The position numbers and the translations under genes are program-made. This document shows, piece after piece, positions 1 through 6,903 of a stretch of 19,369 nt of DNA. Source of the DNA: DATMNI01 sp035570275 (GTDB lineage: Bacteria > Acidobacteriota > Terriglobia > Bryobacterales > Bryobacteraceae); NCBI GenBank assembly GCA_035570275.1, contig DATMNI010000388.1:1-19369 (forward strand), written 5' to 3'. Position 1 is the stretch's first letter, and every line of letters starts with the position of its first letter. The notes beneath the pieces were generated by a model. It did not search any database. It was not told where the DNA came from and was given only the letters and a program-made list of their open reading frames with translations.

Positions 1-123
1 CTGCGGCGCAACGTGGACCCCGCCGGCATGAGCCGTTGGAGCGAAGCGCTCAAGTCCGGCGCCTCTGCCAGGGACCTGATCGGCGCCTTGACCGGGCTGC
101 CGGAATACACCGCCCGCTTCTGA
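1..123 (+). CDS. C-terminal end of a DUF4214-like protein (5' partial)
   Basis: Frame 1 is open from the window edge to TGA at 121-123 and encodes 40 residues. They contain the pattern VDPAG, then SRW, then LKSGAS, then LTGLPEY. This fits the end of a DUF4214 domain, whose family pattern is a DPxG turn, an aromatic residue, a Leu-x-x-Gly-x-s stretch and a closing s-x-E-[YF]. DUF4214 occurs in secreted or surface proteins and in some glycosyltransferases, and its role is not settled. The rest of the gene lies outside the window, so neither its length nor its other domains can be stated. A perfect hairpin starts 7 bases after the stop. The family call rests on a short segment and is moderate. 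Confidence 0.55.
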   Translation: MRRNVDPAGMSRWSEALKSGASARDLIGALTGLPEYTARF

Positions 124-457
124 ATCGTCAGACCCTTCGGAAGGAGCTTCCGAAGGGTCCGCCGCTGGTCGAAAGTCCAAGATTGCGCTTGCATTCGGCC
201 CTTCCCGGAACAATACGTGGTTTTCCCGCTCTCCAATGCAGTAGAATTCCCCGTTCCCGCCCCACCCCCCCTCCTATACCCTCGTTCTGTGTGGAGAATA
301 TCATTCTGAAGAGACTTACCTTGAAGCAGGCGGCGGCTGTATCCCGCCGGACGCCTGCCGAACGTATTTCCACTTCCCGCAAAGAAGAATTACCCGACAG
401 ATATCCGATATTCAGGCGGCTCGGGCGCCATCCCATCGAAGAGACGAGACGAGTCAT
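124..457. other. 334-bp intergenic leader region before the TIG-repeat gene
   Basis: No gene is supported here; the open frames lack family resemblance and a ribosome binding site. Besides the hairpin at 131-159 there is a second, imperfect hairpin at 326-358. Its arms are 326-336 and 344-358, the loop is 337-343, and four bases (ggac) bulge on the right arm. TAGAAT at 242-247 and TATACC at 275-280 resemble -10 boxes, but neither has a convincing -35 partner. The transcription start of the downstream gene is therefore undetermined. The leader before its ATG could exceed 100 nt. Confidence 0.4.
131..159 (+). terminator. Perfect hairpin after the DUF4214-like gene, possible terminator
   Basis: A 13-bp perfect inverted repeat (131-143 with 147-159) with a GAG loop starts 7 bases after the stop codon. 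It is GC-rich and in the right place for transcription termination. No T-run follows (the next bases are cgccgctgg), so it may be a weak or Rho-assisted terminator, or an mRNA 3'-end stabiliser. Confidence 0.45.
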
Positions 458-3400
458 ATGCTGAATTCAACTAATCTTGAAAAAATCGGGGAACACAGAT
501 TCCCTAAAAGAACCCTGTATGGGACCCTTGCCCTGCTCGCATTGGCAGCGCACTGCGCGGCCGCACCCGGCACCGTAGCTGTCACCAACGTGACCACAGC
601 CGGTACCGGCGGGTTCATCTATGACGGCGCCCGTCTGTGGGTGTCCGATGCCACCCTGGGCCTCTGCCGTATGGATCCAGGCGGAGCCGGATTCAAGTTG
701 TCCAACTGCATCCTGCCTTCGACCAGCCTGGTCGGAACAAAAGCTGTCCTTGGGCAGCCGGCTTTCGATGCCGCAACGGGCCTGGTGTACCTGCCGGACC
801 AGAGCACGACGAGCAAGGGCATCTGGCGCTATCACTTCAACGGCCAGACGTTTGACACCTCGACCGCCTTCAACGTGGCGCCCGCCTCCGGCCTGGGCGC
901 CCAACGGCCGACAGCCGTCGCTCTGGGACCGGATGGCAACCTCTACGCGATCATGAACGCCACCACTTCCTTCTTCCGTGTCAATACGCCGGCGGGCGCC
1001 GCGCAGACGGTGGACAACCTGGGTGTCTCACCGAGTAAGACACCTGTGCGCAGTCTTACCTTCGCCGGCGCTACGCTTTGGCTCGGGGACACGACCGGCG
1101 AATACATTATTCCGGGCGTGACTGCCTGCACGAACTCGTGCAAGGGAATATTGAACGCTCAAGTCGGAATCATCAACCCCCTTTCCTTGGCGTTTGACGC
1201 CACAAACAGCCTGGTTTATATCGGCACCAGTTCCGGCGTGTTCCAGAATGACCTGCTGACCGGGCAGACGGTTCTTTACTCCAAGACCTTTGTGAATGGG
1301 GCCGCCACCGGTCTGCTCACCAATGTCAGCGCGGTTGGGGTGGACGCGGTTGGCAATCTCTTCTACACCAACGATCCTACGGTCGGGCAGACCGTGGGCG
1401 GCGCCACTGTCTATACGGTGCCGGTCAATTCGGTACCGGACGGCCAGGGGAACGTCGCCTCTCCGATCTCGACGATTCCGCCCACAGTGAATACATTGCC
1501 GGCATTTGCCAATCCCGCCCTGTTTGTCTCCAGCGGGTTGACCGCTCCGTTGGGCGCGGTCTTCATGGGGACTCACGTGTGGGTGGTAGACAGCGCGCAG
1601 GGTTTCTGCAAAGTGGACCCCACCCTGCCTTCCCCCAGTCTGACTGGCTGCGCGGTATTGCCCGTGGGCTTTGTTCCCGGCGCCCCGGCGTACGATAAGG
1701 CGAGCAACCAGGTTTATTTGGGAGATACGACCGCCGGCGGCGCCGGCATCGTGAAGCTTACGTTCAGCGCAGTCACCCCGGCTACGGAGAAGGTGGGCGC
1801 GGCGACAACCGTCGTGACCAACACCGCTCTGACGGCCGGGGCTGCCGGAGCCACCGCGCCCACCGCGCTGGCTGTGGGACCGGATGGATCCCTGTACGCC
1901 GCCATGGCTGGAGCCCCGCAGATCGTGCGGGTGACTACTCCCGCCGCCGCCACTCACAAGGTGGTTGCAATCGGTGCTGCGGCCGCCGCCGGCTCCCTCA
2001 GCATCGCGTTCCACAATAGCGACCTGTGGGTCGTCGACGCGACGAGCGCCAAGACCATGTTCGGCGCCACACTCTGCCAGGGAAACTGCACGTCTTTGTT
2101 CTTCGCCGCCAATATGAATCCGACGGCGGTGGCTTCGGATAGCAACTTTGTTTACTTCGGCGGCGGCGGCCAGGTCATGGCTTTCGATCCCGTGGCCAAC
2201 ACCTTGGCAATTATGGCCGACACCGGACTGGTGAACGGCGTACCGACGCCGTTTGCGGGCATCGCAGCCATCACCACCGATGGCCTGGGCCATGTTTTCG
2301 CCGCGGATGGAAGCCGCCTGTGGTCGATTATCGGCAGCGGAGTGCTGCCCAGCGTCACCTCTATCTCGCCCGTCCAGGCTCCGGAGGGCTCGACACAGAC
2401 AATGACCATCACGGGAAACAACTTCGTTCCAGGGTCGTTGGTGGTGTCGACTTGTGCCGCCATCACGCCGGGTAATGTCACCGTGGTCAGCCTGACCCAG
2501 ATCACGGCCACGTTCGCCATCAATCCGATTGGACCGATTGGACCCTGTGCCGTCACCGTGGCCACCGCCAACGGCGCCAGCGCCGCTTCGGGGGCTTCGA
2601 GCTTCCTGGTTCTGATTGGCCCCCCCGCGCTGACCAGTATTACTCCCGCCTCCGGCTTCCGCGGCCGCACGGTACCGGTGAGCATCGCCGGCGCCAACAT
2701 GGCCCTCGGCACCATCAACCCGATTCCCGGTATCACCATCACCAACACCGTGGCCACCGCCAACCTGACCACCGCTAACTTCGTGATCGGCCCGCTGGTA
2801 GCGCTGGGCCCTCAGAACGTAACCATGACCACGCCGAGCGGCACCAGCAACATTTTGACATTCACCATCAACGCGGCGACGGCGGTGCTCACCAGCATCA
2901 CACCAGCGCAAGGCGTAGCTTCCACCACGGTGCCGGTAACCCTGACAGGCACGGACCTGTTCCAGGCCACGCTGAATCCGCCGGCGGGCTTCACCCTCAG
3001 CGGTACACCCGTGGTCACCACCACTTCGATCACGGCAACCTTCGTCATCAGCTCGACGGTTACATCCGGTCCGCAAAGCATCACGGTAACCACCCCGGGC
3101 GGCACCAGCAACGCGGTAACGTTCAACATTTCGCCAGTGCTGACCAGCCTCGCTCCCATCACAGCCAAGGCCGGAACCGCTACCGCCATCACGCTCACCG
3201 GCACCAGCCTGACCGCATTGACAACGATCAATGCCGGCGCCAATATCACCGTCAGCAATGTGGTTGCGGCCGTAAATCAAATCACCGCGACCTTCACCAC
3301 TCTGAACAGCTCACCCCTTGGGGCGCAGAGCATTACGGTAACCACGCCGGGCGGCACCAGCAACGCCGAGACGTTTACCATCACGCAGCCAACCCCGGTC

Positions 3401-6070
3401 CTTACCAGCATCGCTCCCGCCACGGGCTTCAGAGGAGCCACCGTTCCGGTAACTCTGGCGGGCTCGGGCCTGGTCGGAGCCACCTTCAATCTGCCCGCCG
3501 GCATCACGCTGTCCGGCACACCGGTGGTCACGTTCAGCCAGATCACGGCAAACTTCGTCATCGACCCCGCCGCTCCCCTGGGAGCGCAGAGCATCACCGT
3601 GACCACGCCTGGAACAGGCGGTATCAGCAACGCCGTCACCTTCACGGTCTCCGCGCCGCTGCCGACGCTTACTTCCATCGCCCCCGCAGTGGGTGTGGCC
3701 AATACCACGGTAGCGGTGACCCTCACCGGCACCGGTCTGGTCGGGGCCACCTTCAATCTGCCGGCGGGCTTCACGGTCAGTGGAACACCGGCGATCACCT
3801 TCACCTCCATCACCGCCAGCCTGGCCATCGCCTCCACGGTTCCAGCCGGACCGCAGAGCATCACGGTTACCACGCCGGGCGGAACCAGCAACGCAGTGAC
3901 GTATACTATCCTGCCTAACCTGGTCAGCATCGCTCCGTCACAAGCGCGGGCGGGCACTGCCACGGTGGTCACCCTCACGGGCACCAGCCTGGCTGCCGTC
4001 ACTTCGGTCAACGCGGGCGCTAATATCACCGTCTCTGGCATAGCCGCAACCGCAGGTACAGTGACCGCCACCTTCACCAGCGTCCCCGCCGCTCCGGTTG
4101 GGCCAGTGAGCGTCACGGTTACCGACGCCAACGGCACCAGCAACGCGGTTACCTTTACACTGACCGGGCCGATTCCGGTAATTAGCAGCATTAGCCCGGT
4201 CACCGGCGCCAGGGGATCCACTGTAGCCCTCACCCTCACCGGCACCGGCCTGACACTCGGAACTTTGAATCTGCCGGCCGGCATCACCATCTCCGGAACG
4301 CCGGTGGTGAGCTTCACCCAGATCACCGCGAGCCTGGTGATTGACCCCGCCGCTCCCTTGGGAGCGCAGACTATCACCGTAACGACACCCGGAACCGGCA
4401 ACACCAGCAACGCCGTCACCTTCACGGTCTTTGCGCCGCTGCCGACACTTACTTCCATCGCCCCCGCGGTGGGCGTGGCCAACACCACGGTAGCGGTGAC
4501 CCTCACCGGCACTGGCCTGGTCGGCGCCACCTTCAATCTGCCTACGGGCTTCACGGTCAGTGGAACACCGGTGATCACCTTCACCTCCATCACCGCCAGC
4601 CTGGCCATCGCCTCCACGGTTCCAGCCGGACCGCAGAGCATCACGGTTACTACGCCGGGCGGCACCAGCAACGCGGTGACGTTCAAGATCCTGCCCAACC
4701 TGGTCAGCATCGCTCCAACGCAAGCCCGGGCGGGCGCCAGCACGGCGGTCACCCTTACGGGCACCAGCCTGGCTGCCGTCACTTCGGTTAGCGCGGGCGC
4801 GAATATCACCGTCACCAACGTGGTGTTGAGCGCGAATCAGATTACCGCCACCTTCACCAGCGTCCCCGCCGCCCCGGTTGGGCCGGTGAGCGTCACGGTT
4901 ACCGACGCCAACGGCACCAGCAACGCCCTTACCTTTACACTGACTGGGCCGATCCCGGTAATCAACAGCCTTAGCCCGGCTACGGGCGGGACCGGGGTTA
5001 CTGTCCCGATCACGATCACCGGCACCGGCCTGACGCTCGGAACCTTGAATCTGCCGGCCGGCATCACTGTCACCGGCACGCCGGTGGTGAGCTTCACCCA
5101 GATCACGGCTTCACTCCTGATCGCGGGCAACGCGCCGCTAGGAGCGCAGAGCATCAGCGTGACCACGCCGGGAACCGGCAACACCAGCAATGCGGTAACC
5201 TTCACGGTCTTCGCATTGGCTCCGCTGATTAACACCACCGGCGGTATCGCACCCGCCACCGCCGCGGCCAACACCACGGTCGCTGTAACCCTGACGGGCC
5301 AAGGCTTCACGGGTGTGACTTCGGTGAATGTGGGCGCCGGCATCACCGTGCAAAGCTTTACGATCGTGAGCGGCAGCCAGATCAACGCCACGTTCGTCAT
5401 CGCCCTCACTGCGGCTACGCAGCAAATCTCGGTCACGAACCCCAACGGCACCAGCAACCCGGTGACGTTTGGCATCGTGCCGACCCTTACTACCATCGCT
5501 CCGGCGACTCAACCGGCCAACACCAGCGCGACCGTCACCCTGACGGGCACGAGCCTGACCGGCGCCACGTCCATCAACGCGGGCGCGAACATCACAGTTA
5601 CGAACCTGACCGTGGTCAGCTCGACGCAGATCACCGCCACGTTCGCCATCGCCACCGCCGCTGTCCAGGGGAACCGCAATATCACGGTTACCACTCCGGG
5701 CGGCACCACCGGCGCAGTAGTCTTCAACGTACTGCCGCCGCCGCCAACGATCACTTCGATGAACTCGCCCTACACCAGAAGCACGGGCGTGACTAACCAA
5801 GGTGTGACCGTGGGAGGCGGCTTCGTTGGGACTTCTGTTACCACCCAGGTGTTCCTGAACGGAACGTCCATACCCCTTACCATTTCGGCCACCCCCGTGG
5901 CTGGTAAGATTATCATCCAGTCGGGCAGCACCAACTTCACGGCCACCCAGCTTCGCTGGAACTGGACAATCCCGAGCAGCTTCCCTGCTACCAGCGGGAC
6001 CAACGTGTACACCCTGACCGTGACGACGCCCAGCGGTATCTCGGCGCCGTTCGTCTTCACCGTAAACTAA
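458..6070 (+). CDS. Giant secreted beta-propeller plus IPT/TIG-repeat surface protein
   Basis: A 1870-aa protein. Residues 16-36 form a signal peptide: basic KR, a hydrophobic LALLALAAHCAAA stretch, and probable cleavage near AAA-PG. Residues about 45-625 form two similar halves, each carrying a W/L-x-V-x-D start, GPDG-LYA, a C-x(2-3)-C pair and a D-x-x-G-x-x-F close; this looks like an NHL/SMP-30-type propeller. From about residue 630 to the end there are 13 clear IPT/TIG (immunoglobulin-like) domains of about 85 aa, each beginning like LTSIAPA and containing VTLTGT and ITVTTPGGTSNAVTF. A fourteenth, divergent domain follows. There is no LPXTG, PEP-CTERM or C-terminal membrane segment, so the protein is probably secreted or held by the outer membrane. 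The start is the only reasonable ATG ahead of the signal peptide; the upstream GA-rich stretch is a weak ribosome binding site. A role in adhesion or matrix scaffolding is inferred from architecture only. Confidence 0.85.
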   Translation: MLNSTNLEKIGEHRFPKRTLYGTLALLALAAHCAAAPGTVAVTNVTTAGTGGFIYDGARLWVSDATLGLCRMDPGGAGFKLSNCILPSTSLVGTKAVLGQPAFDAATGLVYLPDQSTTSKGIWRYHFNGQTFDTSTAFNVAPASGLGAQRPTAVALGPDGNLYAIMNATTSFFRVNTPAGAAQTVDNLGVSPSKTPVRSLTFAGATLWLGDTTGEYIIPGVTACTNSCKGILNAQVGIINPLSLAFDATNSLVYIGTSSGVFQNDLLTGQTVLYSKTFVNGAATGLLTNVSAVGVDAVGNLFYTNDPTVGQTVGGATVYTVPVNSVPDGQGNVASPISTIPPTVNTLPAFANPALFVSSGLTAPLGAVFMGTHVWVVDSAQGFCKVDPTLPSPSLTGCAVLPVGFVPGAPAYDKASNQVYLGDTTAGGAGIVKLTFSAVTPATEKVGAATTVVTNTALTAGAAGATAPTALAVGPDGSLYAAMAGAPQIVRVTTPAAATHKVVAIGAAAAAGSLSIAFHNSDLWVVDATSAKTMFGATLCQGNCTSLFFAANMNPTAVASDSNFVYFGGGGQVMAFDPVANTLAIMADTGLVNGVPTPFAGIAAITTDGLGHVFAADGSRLWSIIGSGVLPSVTSISPVQAPEGSTQTMTITGNNFVPGSLVVSTCAAITPGNVTVVSLTQITATFAINPIGPIGPCAVTVATANGASAASGASSFLVLIGPPALTSITPASGFRGRTVPVSIAGANMALGTINPIPGITITNTVATANLTTANFVIGPLVALGPQNVTMTTPSGTSNILTFTINAATAVLTSITPAQGVASTTVPVTLTGTDLFQATLNPPAGFTLSGTPVVTTTSITATFVISSTVTSGPQSITVTTPGGTSNAVTFNISPVLTSLAPITAKAGTATAITLTGTSLTALTTINAGANITVSNVVAAVNQITATFTTLNSSPLGAQSITVTTPGGTSNAETFTITQPTPVLTSIAPATGFRGATVPVTLAGSGLVGATFNLPAGITLSGTPVVTFSQITANFVIDPAAPLGAQSITVTTPGTGGISNAVTFTVSAPLPTLTSIAPAVGVANTTVAVTLTGTGLVGATFNLPAGFTVSGTPAITFTSITASLAIASTVPAGPQSITVTTPGGTSNAVTYTILPNLVSIAPSQARAGTATVVTLTGTSLAAVTSVNAGANITVSGIAATAGTVTATFTSVPAAPVGPVSVTVTDANGTSNAVTFTLTGPIPVISSISPVTGARGSTVALTLTGTGLTLGTLNLPAGITISGTPVVSFTQITASLVIDPAAPLGAQTITVTTPGTGNTSNAVTFTVFAPLPTLTSIAPAVGVANTTVAVTLTGTGLVGATFNLPTGFTVSGTPVITFTSITASLAIASTVPAGPQSITVTTPGGTSNAVTFKILPNLVSIAPTQARAGASTAVTLTGTSLAAVTSVSAGANITVTNVVLSANQITATFTSVPAAPVGPVSVTVTDANGTSNALTFTLTGPIPVINSLSPATGGTGVTVPITITGTGLTLGTLNLPAGITVTGTPVVSFTQITASLLIAGNAPLGAQSISVTTPGTGNTSNAVTFTVFALAPLINTTGGIAPATAAANTTVAVTLTGQGFTGVTSVNVGAGITVQSFTIVSGSQINATFVIALTAATQQISVTNPNGTSNPVTFGIVPTLTTIAPATQPANTSATVTLTGTSLTGATSINAGANITVTNLTVVSSTQITATFAIATAAVQGNRNITVTTPGGTTGAVVFNVLPPPPTITSMNSPYTRSTGVTNQGVTVGGGFVGTSVTTQVFLNGTSIPLTISATPVAGKIIIQSGSTNFTATQLRWNWTIPSSFPATSGTNVYTLTVTTPSGISAPFVFTVN
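2629..5216 (+). repeat. 780-bp three-domain super-repeat within the TIG region
   Basis: The TIG domains are not a simple tandem array but repeat as triplets A-B-C. Type A has GFRG/GARG and PGTG-x-x-SNAV, type B has GVANTTVAV, and type C has ARAGT and NAGANITV. Positions 3397-4176 and 4177-4956 align base for base at an offset of exactly 780 bp without indels. For example, 3661 matches 4441, 3721 matches 4501 and 4081 matches 4861. The type A domain at 4957-5216 continues the same register. Domains from about 2870 to 3396 (B and C) are also in register but more diverged, and the first A domain at about 2629 is 9 bases out. The two central units are the most alike, which suggests the most recent duplication. 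Confidence 0.9.
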
Positions 6071-6094
6071 GCCGCCTCGGCGGATTAGAACTCG

Positions 6095-6131
6095 CGGCCC
6101 GTTTCCCCCTTGGGGGAAACGGGCCGTTTTT
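6095..6131 (+). terminator. Strong intrinsic terminator of the TIG-repeat gene
   Basis: A 15-bp perfect inverted repeat (6095-6109 with 6112-6126) begins 24 bases after the stop codon and is followed by five T at 6127-6131. It has a GC-rich base, a tight loop and a U-tract, so this is a textbook Rho-independent terminator. The group II intron-like sequence begins immediately behind its T-run. Confidence 0.9.
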
Positions 6132-6599
6132 GCGTGGCGAGCATGTTCGACAACTCGGGGGTGCAAGTCCCCTTCACAACCTGATGGAGGTGAATGGATA
6201 GCGAAGCGCAAGGGCGTAACCGCGAGGGAGCGTCTGAAAGAAGCGTGGAGCAAACATGCGAGCCGATGTACAAGAACCGGATCTGAGGCATACGGTGCCG
6301 GGCGAGCGGGCAAATGACCGCGAAGCCCGTGCCCATCAAAGGCACTGGTTGTAAATTCGGCGGTTGCGTGCGGAAGGTTGTAGAGCTTACCTCGGGAAAT
6401 CTGCCGTTGGTCCGGGATACCGGACTGAGGATCGAGCGATTGGCACTGACCGGGCGGGCGGTAGAAGCCGGCAGCGGGCGTATTAGTCCGGCAACGGATG
6501 AAGGCCCAAACGGTCCTCCGCAAGGAGGGTAATGGGAGTGGTGGGTAGGCAGCGCGACTCATGGACGACAGGCGACAGAATAACCAGTATGCGGATTAG
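6132..6599 (+). mobile_element. Degenerate group II intron, 5' part only
   Basis: This stretch has the feel of the structured 5' half of a bacterial group II intron rather than of coding DNA. Visible landmarks are a GTGGCGAG start near 6134, the hairpin CGGGGGTGCAAGTCCCC near 6156-6172, and then the blocks GGATAGCGAAGC, GGGCGTAACCGCGAGG and GAGCGTCTGAAAG. These are recalled from domain I of retron-type introns and were not checked by search. No domain V-like hairpin (GAGCCG...CGGTTC type) and no reverse transcriptase are found downstream, so the element is a relic. The right boundary is set where the intron protein frame breaks (6599). Insertion directly behind a terminator is the habit of class C group II introns, which supports the call. 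The exact class and left boundary are inference. Confidence 0.6.
6561..6599 (+). pseudogene. First codons of a truncated group II intron reverse transcriptase
   Basis: ATG at 6561 opens the 12-codon frame MDDRRQNNQYAD, ending in TAG at 6597-6599. A short charged start containing DRRQ-x-x-Q is typical of group II intron-encoded reverse transcriptase/maturases, whose genes begin several hundred bases into the intron, as here. The sequence after this point shows no reverse transcriptase motif in any frame. The gene therefore appears cut off by a deletion or by insertion of the hairpin-rich DNA that follows. The evidence is a very short match and depends on the intron call around it. Confidence 0.4.
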
Positions 6600-6628
6600 T
6601 AGGGCCGGCTCTTTCCTGCGCTGCGCAA

Positions 6629-6726
6629 CTTGCGGGCATGGAGCGACGGTTCGTCCCCGTGCCCGCAGGCGTGCCGCCAATGCGGCGGCAGGCGGATTGC
6701 CAATCCGCCGCAGGTTAACAACCTGC
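6629..6726. repeat. Cluster of four head-to-tail hairpins
   Basis: Four inverted repeats follow one another almost without spacing. The first is 6629-6641 with 6657-6669 (G-T pairs allowed). The second is 6672-6678 with 6684-6690, the third 6691-6699 with 6701-6709, and the fourth 6710-6716 with 6720-6726. The last three are perfect and directly adjacent. This may be a REP-like palindromic element or a decayed structured RNA. It sits between the intron relic and the promoter of the TonB receptor. There is no T-run, so it is not an obvious terminator. Confidence 0.75.
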
Positions 6727-6732
6727 CCCACA
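6713..6732. repeat. Copy 1 of ggttNNcaacctgccccaca motif
   Basis: Twenty bases identical in 18 positions to 14855-14874. It forms part of the last hairpin of the 6629-6726 cluster. In both places a short palindrome (ggtt...aacc) is followed by tgccccaca and lies upstream of a plus-strand gene. Confidence 0.55.
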
Positions 6733-6779
6733 AAACACCTTCATCAGAATTTCCAATACTCACAATTCAGACAATTTGC

Positions 6780-6809
6780 TTGACAAGGTCCCCACCCCGA
6801 CCATATGAT
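6780..6809 (+). promoter_or_regulatory. Sigma70-type promoter of the TonB-dependent receptor
   Basis: TTGACA at 6780-6785 matches the -35 consensus exactly. TATGAT at 6804-6809 matches the -10 consensus in five of six bases, with an 18-bp spacer. Transcription would start near 6816, giving a leader of roughly 90 nt before the ATG at 6904. A short interrupted inverted repeat (GACC...GGTC) overlaps the -10 box and could bind a regulator, but it is too short to be sure. Confidence 0.7.
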
Positions 6810-6887
6810 CGGTCCAATAAACCGTACTTTGGGGGAAATCCCCTAGTGCGGGTTGGTTGGGTTAGCCTACGTCGGTTTAGTCTACGT

Positions 6888-6894
6888 AAAGGAG
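6888..6894 (+). promoter_or_regulatory. Ribosome binding site fixing the TonB receptor start
   Basis: AAAGGAG lies 9 bases before ATG 6904. It selects that ATG over the in-frame TTG at 6853, which has no such site and would put 17 residues ahead of a clean signal peptide. Confidence 0.85.
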
Positions 6895-6903
6895 ATTTAC
6901 CAG

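Noticed and set aside
455..467. CATATG at the start codon followed by GAATTC, resembling a cloning junction
   Set aside because: The surrounding sequence is natural in composition, another GAATTC occurs at 244, and no vector sequence is visible; taken as coincidence.
1028..3280. A 750-residue open frame on the minus strand
   Set aside because: It lies wholly inside the TIG-repeat gene, has low-complexity composition and no domain, signal or ribosome binding site. The gap in stop codons follows from the repetitive GC-rich codons of the plus-strand gene.
3277..4818. A 513-residue minus-strand open frame with repeated segments
   Set aside because: Its repeats are the mirror image of the 780-bp TIG super-repeat; no independent coding evidence.
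6240..6310. GAGCCG...ATACGGTG considered as group II intron domain V
   Set aside because: The arms do not form the required 34-base hairpin with its conserved bulge, and the position is too near the 5' end; treated as part of domain I.
6085..6345. Minus-strand frame across the terminator and intron-like region
   Set aside because: It crosses a strong terminator hairpin and the structured intron-like blocks. Such frames arise from group II intron RNA and are not proteins.
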